Assembly (NCBI GenBank): GCA_005502925.1
Contig: SCPD01000008.1
Location: 186,001 to 250,000 of the forward strand
Source: Rhizobiales bacterium Y(2018)
GTDB lineage: Bacteria; Pseudomonadota; Alphaproteobacteria; Rhizobiales; Aestuariivirgaceae
Length of the DNA stretch: 64,000 bases
Direction: 5' to 3'
In this document: piece by piece, positions 31,388 through 38,845 of the stretch
Layout: each line of letters starts with the position of its first letter
Numbering within the stretch: position 1 is the first letter of the stretch
The notes under the pieces: generated by a model
Database searches by the model: none
Told to the model about the DNA's origin: nothing
Seen by the model: only the letters and a program-made list of their open reading frames with translations
Made by a program: the position numbers and the translations under genes

Positions 31388-31496
31388 GCCGATGCCAAAA
31401 TAGTCAGATCACGCCTGAAATCGATGCAATCTCCGGCGGCTTTCCTGCTGTCGCCGGTGCGTGTCGTCATAACCAAAAAGATCATGGGAGAAGAGA

Positions 31497-32531
31497 ATGA
31501 ACTGGAAGACAACCGCGACGGCCGTGGGGCTGGCGCTTATCGCCGCGACGGGACCGGCCCGCGCCGAAGGGGAGCTCCACATCTACAATTGGGGCAACTA
31601 CACGAGTCCTGAGCTCATCAAGAAATTCGAGCAGACACATAATATCAAGGTCACCGTAACCGATTTCGATTCCAACGACACTGCGCTCGCCAAGGTGCGC
31701 CAGGGAGGCGCTGGCTTCGACATCGTCGTGCCTTCGGCCAGTGTCGTGCCCATCTGGATAAGCGAGGGGCTTCTGCTTGAAACACGCCCCGACCAGATGA
31801 CGAACTTCAAGAATGTCGACCCCAAGTGGGTGGACGTTCCCTTCGATCCGGGCCGCAGATATACCGTGCCGTGGCAATGGGGTACGACCGGCATGTCGGT
31901 GAACCGGTCGGTCTATGCGGGCGATATCAATACGTCCGCGATTTTCCTCGACCCGCCGCCCGAACTGGTCGGCAAGATCAATGTCGTGCCCGAAATGGGC
32001 GATGTCCTGTATTTCGCCATCACCTATCTCGGTGGAGAGTACTGCACTGACGACAAGGCGCTGCTCAAGAAGGTGCGCTACAAGCTGGTCGAGGCCAAGG
32101 CGAAGTGGCTATCCCTCGACTATGGCGCCGTCGACGGACTGGCCAAGGGTGAGGTCGCTGCCGGCGTCAACTGGAACGGTATTTCGCTGCGGCAGCGATT
32201 GAGGAACGACAAGATCGTCTATGGCTATCCGAAGGAAGGCTATCCGATATTCATGGACAATGTCGCCGTCCTGAAAGACGCCAAGAATGTCGAGAACGCC
32301 AAGTTGTTCCAGAATTTCATCATGGACCCGGAAAACGCGGCCATGATTTCCGCCTTCGCCCGCTACTCGAACGCTATCAAGGGATCAGAGGCCTACATGC
32401 CGGAAGACATGAAGGCCGCGCCGGAAGTGAACATTCCCACCGACCTCGTCGACAAAGGCAAATTCATGCCCACCTGTCCACCGGAAGTGCAGACGATCTA
32501 CACCAAAATCTGGACGGACATTCAGAAGTAG
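31497..32531 (+). CDS. Periplasmic binding protein, polyamine-type (PotD/PotF-like)
   Basis: A 344-residue ABC-transporter substrate-binding protein. The signal peptide is about residues 1-23 (MNWKTTATAVGLALIAATGPARA). The mature N-terminus ELHIYNWGNYTSPELIKKFEQ is the hallmark of the spermidine/putrescine group, with YTVPWQWGTTGMSVNRS and PEMGDVLYFAITYLGGEY following. No permease or ATPase is adjacent, so it must work with a transporter encoded elsewhere or act as an accessory receptor. It is followed after 106 bp by an amidase gene, which suggests uptake and hydrolysis of an amide-bearing cation. The start has GGGAG upstream and a palindrome-covered promoter. Confidence 0.85.
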   Translation: MNWKTTATAVGLALIAATGPARAEGELHIYNWGNYTSPELIKKFEQTHNIKVTVTDFDSNDTALAKVRQGGAGFDIVVPSASVVPIWISEGLLLETRPDQMTNFKNVDPKWVDVPFDPGRRYTVPWQWGTTGMSVNRSVYAGDINTSAIFLDPPPELVGKINVVPEMGDVLYFAITYLGGEYCTDDKALLKKVRYKLVEAKAKWLSLDYGAVDGLAKGEVAAGVNWNGISLRQRLRNDKIVYGYPKEGYPIFMDNVAVLKDAKNVENAKLFQNFIMDPENAAMISAFARYSNAIKGSEAYMPEDMKAAPEVNIPTDLVDKGKFMPTCPPEVQTIYTKIWTDIQK

Positions 32532-32637
32532 CGCCGTCCTCCCGACCAAGTGAGAACACCGGGCCGCGATACACGCGGCCCGGCGGACTTGCAACGCAAT
32601 CAGCAGATGGCAGGCCGCCGACCGCAGGAGACTATCC

Positions 32638-34065
32638 GTGACCAATCTCGACCTTTGTTACATGCCGGCCAGCCAGGCATTGCAATTATTCAAAGCCAGG
32701 AAACTTTCGCCCGTCGAGCTGATGCAAGCTGTCATAGAACGCGCCGAAGCCACAGAACCGACGATCAATTGCCTCACCTTCAAGTACTTCGACGAAGCGA
32801 TGGAACTGGCCCGGAAAGCCGAAGCCAGATATGCGAAGGGTGGCAAGACGCGGGCTCTCGAGGGACTGCCGATCGGCATCAAGGATGAGAGCTACATCGA
32901 GGGAAAGCCAACCTCGCATGGCTCGCTGCTGACGAGAGACGCCATCGGCAAGCACACATCGCCCGTCAATGAGCGCATCATGAGAGCGGGGGGCATTGTG
33001 CATGCGCGGACATCCACCCCCGAATTCTGTTGCGCCGGCTATACCTGGTCGAAACGCTGGGGTGTCACGCGCAATCCCTGGAACCAGGCCTTTACACCCG
33101 GCGGTTCGTCCGGCGGCGCCGCGGCAACACTCGCGGCGGGCACGTCCGCTATTGCGACGGGCTCGGATATCGCCGGATCGATCCGCATCCCGGCATCGGC
33201 ATGCGGCCTTGTCGGCTTCAAGCCGCCTTACGGGCGCAATCCCGACGAGCCGCCCTTCAACCTGGACTTCTACTGTCATACCGGCCCGCTGGCGCGGAAT
33301 GTCCGGGATGCGATTCTGCTGCAGAACGTCATGGCTGGGCCGAGTCCGTTCGACATAGCCACGCTTCGCCCCAAGTTGCGATTGCCCCTCGATTACAAGC
33401 CGATCAATGGCTGGAAGATCGGTTTTTCCATGGACCTCGGCTCGTTCGAGGTGAGCCCGGAAGTGCGCCAGAACACGTTGATGGCCTGCGACGTGTTCAG
33501 GTCTCTGGGCGCCACAGTCGAAGAGGTGGATTTGAGTTGGGATGGCCGGGTTTTGAAAGCCGGCATGGCCTATCTGGAGCATATCTTCGGAGCGTCACTG
33601 TCAGAACTGCTCGATGAACATGGTGATGAGATGACGAGTTATGCGCGGCAATTCGCGGAAGACGGACGGAAATCCGGGGCGGCTGCGTTTGTGGGCACTC
33701 TTGAAGTGGCGGCAGCGATGTATCGGACACTGGGACCGCTGCTGGAGAAATATGATGTGCTCGTCTGTCCCACCAATGCGATCGCGGCGGTTCCGGCGGA
33801 GTTCGATCACTCCAAGGACACAATCGAGATCAATGGCAGGAGCGTGAATCCCTCCCTTGGCTGGGTCATGACGACCCCTTTCAATATGATGAGCCGTTGC
33901 CCGGTTCTCTCAGTCCCCTCGGGTCTCACTCCCGATGGCGTGCCCACGGGAATCCAAATTGTGGGCCGCACCTATTGTGACGCGGATGTTTTCTGCGCCG
34001 CGCTGGCGTTCGAAACAGCGCGGGGCCAATGGTATATTGACCCGCAGACACGGCCTGCACTCTAG
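32638..34065 (+). CDS. Amidase-signature-family hydrolase
   Basis: A 475-residue amidase of the AS family (GatA/FAAH fold). The Ser-cisSer-Lys triad is complete: K82 in LPIGIKDES, S157 in TPGGSSGGAA and S181 in GSDIAGSIRIPAS; the K-S and S-S spacings (75 and 24) equal those of fatty-acid amide hydrolase. The other hallmark is HARTSTPEF. It starts with GTG behind AGGAGA. It is probably co-transcribed with the polyamine-type binding protein and thus may hydrolyse an imported amide. It is not part of a gatCAB set, so a role in tRNA amidation is unlikely. Confidence 0.88.
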   Translation: MTNLDLCYMPASQALQLFKARKLSPVELMQAVIERAEATEPTINCLTFKYFDEAMELARKAEARYAKGGKTRALEGLPIGIKDESYIEGKPTSHGSLLTRDAIGKHTSPVNERIMRAGGIVHARTSTPEFCCAGYTWSKRWGVTRNPWNQAFTPGGSSGGAAATLAAGTSAIATGSDIAGSIRIPASACGLVGFKPPYGRNPDEPPFNLDFYCHTGPLARNVRDAILLQNVMAGPSPFDIATLRPKLRLPLDYKPINGWKIGFSMDLGSFEVSPEVRQNTLMACDVFRSLGATVEEVDLSWDGRVLKAGMAYLEHIFGASLSELLDEHGDEMTSYARQFAEDGRKSGAAAFVGTLEVAAAMYRTLGPLLEKYDVLVCPTNAIAAVPAEFDHSKDTIEINGRSVNPSLGWVMTTPFNMMSRCPVLSVPSGLTPDGVPTGIQIVGRTYCDADVFCAALAFETARGQWYIDPQTRPAL

Positions 34066-34112
34066 AGCGCTTCCCGCCAAAGTTGCTCGACTTTGGCGAT
34101 AAGGAAGCGCTC
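34065..34112. repeat. Large intergenic palindrome 1 (terminator-like)
   Basis: A two-part stem: outer GAGCGCTTCC / GGAAGCGCTC, inner CGCCAAAGT / ACTTTGGCG, 6-nt loop, with a 4-nt bulge. It starts at the amidase stop codon. Probably a rhizobial-type repetitive palindrome that can also end transcription. Confidence 0.7.
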
Positions 34113-34128
34113 CAGAGAATATGTATTC

Positions 34129-34186
34129 GAGCCCTTTTTCCCGTTTTGATCGAATCGGAACGATTCGATCAAAACGGGAAGGGCTC
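34129..34186. repeat. Large intergenic palindrome 2
   Basis: A perfect 18-bp stem, CCCGTTTTGATCGAATCG with its complement, 3-nt loop GAA (34140-34178), extended by GAGCCC / GGGCTC (34129-34134, 34181-34186). It lies immediately upstream of the TetR gene, 16 bp after palindrome 1. Confidence 0.75.
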
Positions 34187-34242
34187 TAAGCTGGAAGTCG
34201 GCCATTTCTGTTGTTAGTTTTGGCCTTGGAGAGCGGGAAAAA

Positions 34243-34911
34243 ATGGCCGAACGCAAAGCGACAGCGACGAACAAGAAGGCAATGTCCCGACGGGGTTCCA
34301 AGGATGGCCGGCGCGAGCGCGGAGAAGCAAGCATTCAGCGTATCATCGACGCGGCAATCGAGCTGATTGCGGAGGAGGGGCTTGCGCGCCTTACAATGCA
34401 AAGAATTGCCACGCATGCCGGTTCATCCAATGCATTGGTGGTTTTCCATTTTCAGAACAAGGAGAACCTTTTTCGTGCCGTTCTCCAGTATTTGAGCGAT
34501 CAATATGACCGGCTTTGGACAAAGCTGGTGCGCGCATCCGACCTGTCGCCCGTCCAGCGCCTGAGTGGAGCGGTCGAGTGCGGGCAGATATTCTCGCGGC
34601 TGCATCCGAAATGGGTTTCAGTGTTCGTGGTGTTCTCGAGCGACCGCAAGAGCATGCAGATGTATAAGGCGATAAGCTTACCCAGTGACTTGAGGTACAA
34701 CGCGGAGTCGCGCGCGTTGATCGCGGAAATCGCCCGTATTGGCAAATACAGCACTGTCGATCCGGGCGCACTGAGCGAGAGCCTCAATTATCTCGTTCAG
34801 GGCGCGTGGTTCTGGGATCATTTGAACCCCTCCGAGGACCGGTCCGATGTCCTGCGACGGACGACGTCCGTACTCTTGCATCAAGCTTTCCCTCGGCATT
34901 TTGAGCTGTAG
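34243..34911 (+). CDS. TetR/AcrR-family regulator (BetI-like)
   Basis: A 222-residue TetR-family repressor. The DNA-binding domain is ASIQRIIDAAIELIAEEGLARLTMQRIATHAGSSNALVVFHFQNKENLFRAVL (about residues 29-82). A C-terminal ligand domain resembles BetI (FSRLHPKWVSVFVVFSSD). The Lys/Arg-rich N-terminal tail (about 28 residues) is unusual. It lies downstream of the polyamine-type binding protein and amidase and probably controls them through the palindromes at 31361-31387, since no other regulator is near. It is separated from the amidase by two large palindromes, so it has its own promoter. Confidence 0.85.
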   Translation: MAERKATATNKKAMSRRGSKDGRRERGEASIQRIIDAAIELIAEEGLARLTMQRIATHAGSSNALVVFHFQNKENLFRAVLQYLSDQYDRLWTKLVRASDLSPVQRLSGAVECGQIFSRLHPKWVSVFVVFSSDRKSMQMYKAISLPSDLRYNAESRALIAEIARIGKYSTVDPGALSESLNYLVQGAWFWDHLNPSEDRSDVLRRTTSVLLHQAFPRHFEL

Positions 34912-34948
34912 TATCACCTTATATGCGGTCCGACCTCTGGAACCTAAA

Positions 34949-35548
34949 ATGGCAAATCTTCGCCTCGCGTTCCTTGCATCAAACGCTGGAACCGCCTTTC
35001 GGGCCATCTCGGAAGAAATTCGCAATGGGAATTTGGATGCTACCGCCGTTGTGGTTGTAAGTAATAGACCAAGCGCCGGCGCGCTTATCTATGCGCGAGA
35101 ATGCAACATTCCAAACATGCACATGCCAACTAAAGATGTTGAAGAAGAAGCTGACGGGAGGCTTTATGATGTCCTTACGAAAGCCGGCGCGGAACTTGTA
35201 GTTCTCTCGGGGTACCTGAGGAAACTCGGACCGCGCACCTTGGCGGCCTTCGAGGGGCGGATCTTGAATGTTCACCCGGCGCTGCTGCCCGGATATGGCG
35301 GGAAGGGCATGTACGGGCGTAACGTGCACCAAGCGGTATTGAACAACCGGGAGCGGGTGACGGGTGCCACCATTCATTTGGTGGATGCCGAATATGACCA
35401 CGGCCGCACCATCGCTACAGCAGAAGTCCCTATTGAGACTTCCGACGATGTCATATCTGTCGAGCGTCGTGTGATGCAGGCCGAATGTACGCTGTTTGTC
35501 GAGACAATACGGAAGATAACAACAGGCGCGCTTCCTTTGCCGCTGTAG
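34949..35548 (+). CDS. PurN-like formyltransferase-family protein
   Basis: A 199-residue protein of the phosphoribosylglycinamide formyltransferase (PurN) family. The N-terminus is LRLAFLASNAGTAFRAI. Catalytic segments are ILNVHPALLPGYGGKGMYG (N and H of the N-x-HP-x-LLP motif) and GATIHLVDAEYDHGRTIATAEVP (Asp region). It differs from housekeeping PurN in lacking a purM neighbour, and the GMYGRNVHQAV loop is variant, so it may be a secondary paralogue with another formyl acceptor. The start ATG has only a weak ribosome-binding site. It follows the TetR gene after 37 bp and may be in the same transcript. Confidence 0.8.
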   Translation: MANLRLAFLASNAGTAFRAISEEIRNGNLDATAVVVVSNRPSAGALIYARECNIPNMHMPTKDVEEEADGRLYDVLTKAGAELVVLSGYLRKLGPRTLAAFEGRILNVHPALLPGYGGKGMYGRNVHQAVLNNRERVTGATIHLVDAEYDHGRTIATAEVPIETSDDVISVERRVMQAECTLFVETIRKITTGALPLPL

Positions 35549-35596
35549 TCGCGAAATTCCTGGCATGCGCGCCTTGGGCCGCCCGCGGGATGCCGT

Positions 35597-35896
35597 CTAC
35601 TCGGTGTTGCCCAAGTCGCGCTGGCACTGTGGACAGGTGGAGCTGCGTTTGAACAGGTTTCCCAGATCCGGGCGCACCATGCCGACCGGGTCGAACAGCC
35701 CGCAGAACGGACAGCGGATGTCCTTCGAGATCCCATGAAGTACATAACCAAACAGGAGGACCGCGCCGATAAAGAAAAGCAGATTGGCGGTCAGGCCGGC
35801 CCCGGACATGAACAGCAACAAGCCGGCAATGAGAGTGACCATCCATTTACGGGATTTTTGCCTGAGCTTGTCGAGCGGGGAAGGCAAGTGATTCAT
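35597..35896 (-). CDS. Small membrane protein with C-terminal zinc ribbon
   Basis: A 99-residue protein. Two hydrophobic segments (MVTLIAGLLLFMSGAGL and LLFFIGAVLLFGYVLHG) are followed by a four-cysteine zinc ribbon, CPFCGLFDPVG...CPQCQRDLG (C-x2-C...C-x2-C). The cytosolic zinc ribbon suggests a protein-protein or nucleic-acid contact role. Function unknown. It is convergent with the PurN-like gene. Confidence 0.7.
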   Translation of the reverse strand: MNHLPSPLDKLRQKSRKWMVTLIAGLLLFMSGAGLTANLLFFIGAVLLFGYVLHGISKDIRCPFCGLFDPVGMVRPDLGNLFKRSSTCPQCQRDLGNTE

Positions 35897-36167
35897 CCCT
35901 TGGTGCCTACGATCTGTAGCGTATTCAGCTCGTGGCGACAGGGCAATTCCTGGTCACGGGAAACTGCAAGCCATATTCGATCCTGTCCGTCACAACACTA
36001 TATGGCATCCTTGTAAGCCAATCTTCGGGAACAACCTGAGACAACCCTTGGACGGCCGGCCGATCTATCAGTACCCAGGCACAGCAAGAATCCTCAAGAT
36101 GCCGTCCTGCATGACCCCTTACAAGCGGAAGCGGCATTTTGTACAATGACCGCGGGAGGCATGCCGG

Positions 36168-36506
36168 ATGAAAATCAAGCCGAACGTGTTGCAGGGAGCT
36201 TTCTTTTGGCTGTTTGGCGCCGGCGCGGCGACAGCATGCGGCTTGATGCTGTTGCCCGTCATGATTTTCTTCGCGCCTGCGAAGGCGGATTATGGTGATT
36301 TTCCAGAATATCCCATCAGCAACGTGGTCGGGTTGACAGTGCTTGTGTCGTCTTTTGTCGCCTGGACAGCAGCCTATGTGACCATGCGACACCGAATGCA
36401 CATGACCTTGCCGACGGGTACCAAGGCATCGTTGTTTGCGCTGGGGATGCTGGTCAACAACAGCATTGGCCTTGTCACATATTTCTGGGCCCGTGCCGTC
36501 CTTTAG
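36168..36506 (+). CDS. Hypothetical inner-membrane protein
   Basis: A 112-residue protein with three hydrophobic segments (GAFFWLFGAGAATACGLMLLPVMIFF, ISNVVGLTVLVSSFVAWTAAYV, FALGMLVNNSIGLVTYFWA) and a basic loop (MRHRMHM). GGGAGG is 8 nt before the ATG. No family recognised. Confidence 0.6.
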   Translation: MKIKPNVLQGAFFWLFGAGAATACGLMLLPVMIFFAPAKADYGDFPEYPISNVVGLTVLVSSFVAWTAAYVTMRHRMHMTLPTGTKASLFALGMLVNNSIGLVTYFWARAVL

Positions 36507-36583
36507 AAGAGCGCCCGAAGCCTGCAAACAGCTCTCAAACGCGGTATGCTGGTGGATCAATACGTGATTGGAGATGGTAAGGA

Positions 36584-36754
36584 ATGAGCCGCCGTCCGCT
36601 TTGGAAGTCGAGAGCCCTGGCAATTTGCATCTGCGGGGGCGTCCTGGTCGGCTCTTTGAACTGGATGATGCCTGGCTATACGGGAGTCATCATCTTCTGT
36701 GGGCTCATCGCGACGATATATGTCGGCCGGCGCCATTGCATCGGCGCCGCCTGA
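36584..36754 (+). CDS. Small membrane protein, 56 residues
   Basis: Starts MSRRPLWKSRALAICICGGVL, then a second hydrophobic stretch GYTGVIIFCGLIATIYVG and a basic end RRHCIGAA. AAGGA immediately precedes the ATG at good spacing. Basic N-terminus and two short hydrophobic segments suggest a tiny inner-membrane protein. The GNAT gene begins 16 bp downstream. Confidence 0.5.
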   Translation: MSRRPLWKSRALAICICGGVLVGSLNWMMPGYTGVIIFCGLIATIYVGRRHCIGAA

Positions 36755-36770
36755 GGTCGAATATGCCGTC

Positions 36771-37352
36771 ATGAAGGCAGTTCGTTTTCCGAAGCTCGTG
36801 ACACCACGCCTCTTGCTTCACGCGCCGAGCGAACGGGATATTCCGGCATGGTTTGCGCGTGCGACGGATGTCGAAGCCGCATCCCTCGCCGGCGACCCAG
36901 TTCCCGACGATATAAGCTCAGGCGAGCGATGGCTGGCCCGTTCGCGTCAGAGGTTCGCTGACGGTCAGGCAATCCAGTGGTCCATAGACCGCACAAAAAT
37001 ATCTGACGCGATCGGGACAATAACTCTGTCCTTCAGCGCAACCGACGCCAACGCAGCCGCGTTGGGATTTGTGCTGGCGCGTGCGCATTGGGGGCTCGGA
37101 CTGGGCAGCGAGGCGGCGCGCGAAATCCTCCGTTACGGGTTTGAAATTCTGGCGCTTGAACAGGTGGAGGCCGAGGCGGCGGCGCGTAATTCCGCTTCGC
37201 TTCGGATATTGGTGAAGCTCGGCTTCAGACATATCGGGAGTTTCATCGATGAGTCTGACGGCGAGCCTTGCGAGCGTTTTGTCCTCGTCGGCGGAAAATG
37301 GCGGAGAGACCGGGATTCGAACCCGGACGGCCTTTCGGCCTCGGCGCTCTGA
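36771..37352 (+). CDS. GNAT acetyltransferase whose 3' end runs into a tRNA relic
   Basis: A 193-residue GNAT N-acetyltransferase of the RimJ/RimL type: VTPRLLLHAPSERDIPAWF, ALGFVLARAHWGLGLGSEAAREILRYGF (acetyl-CoA loop), ARNSASLRILVKLGFRHIG. The last residues (about WRRDRDSNPDGLSASAL) are encoded by the antisense of the tRNA-like sequence at 37299-37371. The normal C-terminus probably ended near this point, so the gene has probably been fused to, or truncated by, the end of the tRNA array. The start is ATG 36771; an upstream in-frame start at 36699 overlaps another small gene and is less likely. Target unknown. Confidence 0.8.
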   Translation: MKAVRFPKLVTPRLLLHAPSERDIPAWFARATDVEAASLAGDPVPDDISSGERWLARSRQRFADGQAIQWSIDRTKISDAIGTITLSFSATDANAAALGFVLARAHWGLGLGSEAAREILRYGFEILALEQVEAEAAARNSASLRILVKLGFRHIGSFIDESDGEPCERFVLVGGKWRRDRDSNPDGLSASAL

Positions 37353-37371
37353 TCCGCTGAGCTACGAGGAC
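37299..37371 (-). pseudogene. Chimeric tRNA relic (5' Arg-like, 3' Ser-like)
   Basis: The 5' part, GTCCTCGTAGCTCAG through GAGC, resembles the acceptor strand and D arm of an alphaproteobacterial tRNA-Arg(CCU). The 3' part, a GGCCGAAAGGCC variable-arm hairpin, a T arm (CCGGG TTCGAAT CCCGG) and acceptor TCTCTCCGCCA, is tRNA-Ser-like. The two acceptor strands do not pair and only 19 nt lie between D and T arms, so there is no anticodon arm. This is a recombined, non-functional relic at the left boundary of the array. The antisense strand encodes the GNAT C-terminus. Confidence 0.7.
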
Positions 37372-37382
37372 GCGGGGCAGGC

Positions 37383-37456
37383 TGGAGGTGTGGAGGCGAG
37401 TCGAACGCCTCTTCATGGCTTTGCAGGCCAGCCCGTAACCGCTCCGGCACCACACC
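37383..37456 (-). tRNA. tRNA-Cys (GCA)
   Basis: Acceptor GGTGTGG pairs CCACACC, discriminator U, CCA encoded. The anticodon loop CTGCAAA gives GCA. The D arm (GCCGGAGCGGTTACGGG) is Cys-like. It is separated from the relic by 11 bp. Confidence 0.9.
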
Positions 37457-37864
37457 TTGGAACTATTTCGTAGAAAAAAATCGTCTCGAGAGGGAACCAG
37501 TCGCGCTTTCGGAAGTTGGGTTCATACAGCTGGACGCAAGGAAGCAATTCAATGCAACCAGCAGTGTGGAAAGCCCTGATTGAAAAATCGGGGCTTTCTG
37601 CGTTGGGCATCATTCAGCACAAGAAAACGGCGGCGCATGCAAGGCCGCGCGGACAGTACAAGGGCTCGGCTACCATTTCGTTGGTCAAAGCGGGAAATCG
37701 GAAAAACCGCATTGTTCCCCCTCCTGTCGTGTCCGATTGACACGCGTCAGCCTTGCAGTCGTCAACGTGTCCACTCGACGGGAGGTTCCTGAAAGTTGCG
37801 CAAGCGCCTTTCGGCGCTTGCGCATGCTGCCGGTACATCCGCGGTCGGCACTATTGTTGCTGGA
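37457..37864. other. Gene-free 408-bp spacer with two strong hairpins
   Basis: No convincing coding sequence. It contains an 11-bp stem with one G-U pair and a GAAA tetraloop (37571-37596, AAGCCCTGATT / AATCGGGGCTT) and the 11-bp hairpin at 37798. It separates tRNA-Cys from the HNH gene inside the tRNA array. Confidence 0.5.
37798..37823 (-). terminator. Hairpin downstream of the HNH gene
   Basis: A perfect 11-bp stem, GCGCAAGCGCC / GGCGCTTGCGC, with a GAAA tetraloop on the minus strand, about 40 nt after the HNH stop. There is no U-tract, so it could be a terminator or an RNA-processing/stability element. Confidence 0.45.
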
Positions 37865-38401
37865 TCAAGTCTCCAATTCTACGTCCCAATAGAGATAGTC
37901 GTTCCAGCTCTCATGCAGGTAGTTGGGTGGGAACGACCGCTTGGCGGCGAGGAGCTCATGCGGGGACGGTTCACGCGGTGGCGTGACCGGACGCATGGCG
38001 GAGAACTTGTCCTTGGCCTGGTTGCAGGGCGAGCAGGCCGCGACGATGTTCTCCCAGGAGGTGACGCCACCGCGGCAGCGCGGCAGGACGTGGTCGAAGG
38101 TCAGATCGGCCGCCGCGAACTTGCCACCGCAATATTGGCACTTGAAGCGGTCGCGGAGAAAGACGTTGAAGCGCGTAAAGGCCACGCGTTGCGCCAAGGG
38201 TTGATAGTGCCGCAGCGCCACGACCGAAGGCAGGCGGATCTCGGTCGAGGGGCTACGCGCGACGGCATCATACTCGGCCACGACCGAGAGCTTCTCCGAC
38301 AGGACGGCGCTCACCGCGTCCTGCCAGGGCAGAAGCGAGAGCGGAAAGTAACTCAACGGCCGGAAGTCCGCGTTGAGCACGAGGGCAGGGTGGTCTTGCA
38401 T
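37865..38401 (-). CDS. HNH endonuclease
   Basis: A 178-residue HNH nuclease. The N-terminal domain begins MQDHPALVLNADFRPLSYFPLSLLPWQDAVSAV. The HNH core has a zinc ribbon and catalytic residues: CQYCGGKF, DLTFDHVLPRCRGG (D-H), SWENIVAACSPCN (N, C-x2-C). This type is widespread in alphaproteobacteria. Here it lies between tRNA-Cys and a CAU tRNA, on the same strand as the tRNAs; HNH genes are a reported companion of bacterial tRNA arrays. The ATG has GGAG at 7 nt. Confidence 0.88.
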   Translation of the reverse strand: MQDHPALVLNADFRPLSYFPLSLLPWQDAVSAVLSEKLSVVAEYDAVARSPSTEIRLPSVVALRHYQPLAQRVAFTRFNVFLRDRFKCQYCGGKFAAADLTFDHVLPRCRGGVTSWENIVAACSPCNQAKDKFSAMRPVTPPREPSPHELLAAKRSFPPNYLHESWNDYLYWDVELET

Positions 38402-38425
38402 GGCGAACTCCGGGTTGAATGACGG

Positions 38426-38497
38426 TGCGCGCCCCCGGATTTGAACCGGGACCGAGGCGGTTATGAGCCGCCGGCTCTGCCGTTAAGCTAGACGCGC
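38426..38497 (-). tRNA. tRNA with CAU anticodon (Met or Ile2)
   Basis: Acceptor GCGCGTC pairs GGCGCGC (one G-U); anticodon stem GGCGG/CCGCC with loop CTCATAA; T arm CCCGG TTCAAAT CCGGG. The next three bases are CCG, so CCA is not encoded. The D arm and G1-C72 pair rule out initiator tRNA. Whether it is elongator Met or lysidine-modified Ile is not decided. Confidence 0.85.
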
Positions 38498-38504
38498 CGG
38501 TGAA

Positions 38505-38579
38505 TGGCGATCCTTGCGGGACTCGAACCCGCGACCAACGCATCGACAGTGCGCTGCTCTACCCCTGAGCTAAAGGACC
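38505..38579 (-). tRNA. tRNA-Asp (GTC)
   Basis: Acceptor GGTCCTT pairs AAGGATC (one G-U), discriminator G, CCA encoded. Anticodon loop CTGTCGA. Canonical class I. Only 7 bp from the tRNAs on both sides. Confidence 0.92.
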
Positions 38580-38586
38580 TATAGTT

Positions 38587-38672
38587 TGGAAGACCAGGTG
38601 AGACTCGAACTCACGAAGGCTTTCGCCGGCGGTTTAAGAGACCGCTCCCTTTGCCACTCGGGGCACTGGTCT
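38587..38672 (-). tRNA. Class II tRNA with Lys anticodon CTT (non-canonical)
   Basis: Acceptor AGACCAG pairs perfectly with CTGGTCT; discriminator U; CCA encoded. The anticodon stem GCGGT/ACCGC has loop CTCTTAA, anticodon CUU (Lys AAG). A 14-nt variable region (CGGCGAAAGCCTTC) forms a GGC-GAAA-GCC arm, and the D arm has the Ser-like GAGTGG. A long variable arm is a Ser/Leu(/Tyr) feature, so body and anticodon disagree. All stems pair, so it is not simply degraded. Confidence 0.8.
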
Positions 38673-38677
38673 GGGAT

Positions 38678-38767
38678 TGGGGGACCGGGCAGGAGTCAAA
38701 CCTGCGTTGTGGCTTGCGCCAACCTGATTAAAAGTCAGGGCCGTTCGGTCACTACGGTAACCGGTCC
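38678..38767 (-). tRNA. Class II tRNA with Lys anticodon TTT (non-canonical)
   Basis: Acceptor GGACCGG pairs perfectly with CCGGTCC; discriminator C; CCA encoded. The anticodon arm CCTGA CTTTTAA TCAGG is a typical tRNA-Lys(UUU) arm. The variable region is 17 nt with a TGGC-GCAA-GCCA arm, so the body is class II. The T loop is TTTGACT rather than TTCGANT, i.e. C56 is replaced by U. It is 5 bp from the CUU tRNA. Confidence 0.8.
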
Positions 38768-38790
38768 GAGATTTGGGACGCATTCCAATT

Positions 38791-38816
38791 CCCTTCTCCC
38801 GCAGGCGGGAGAAGGG
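38791..38816. repeat. 12-bp intergenic hairpin
   Basis: CCCTTCTCCCGC / GCGGGAGAAGGG with a 2-nt loop, between the caspase-TPR gene (stop 30 bp away) and the Lys(UUU) tRNA. A typical alphaproteobacterial intergenic palindrome that could terminate the caspase transcript. Confidence 0.7.
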
Positions 38817-38845
38817 AAATCCTGGTGTGCGCGGTTCGACGAAGT

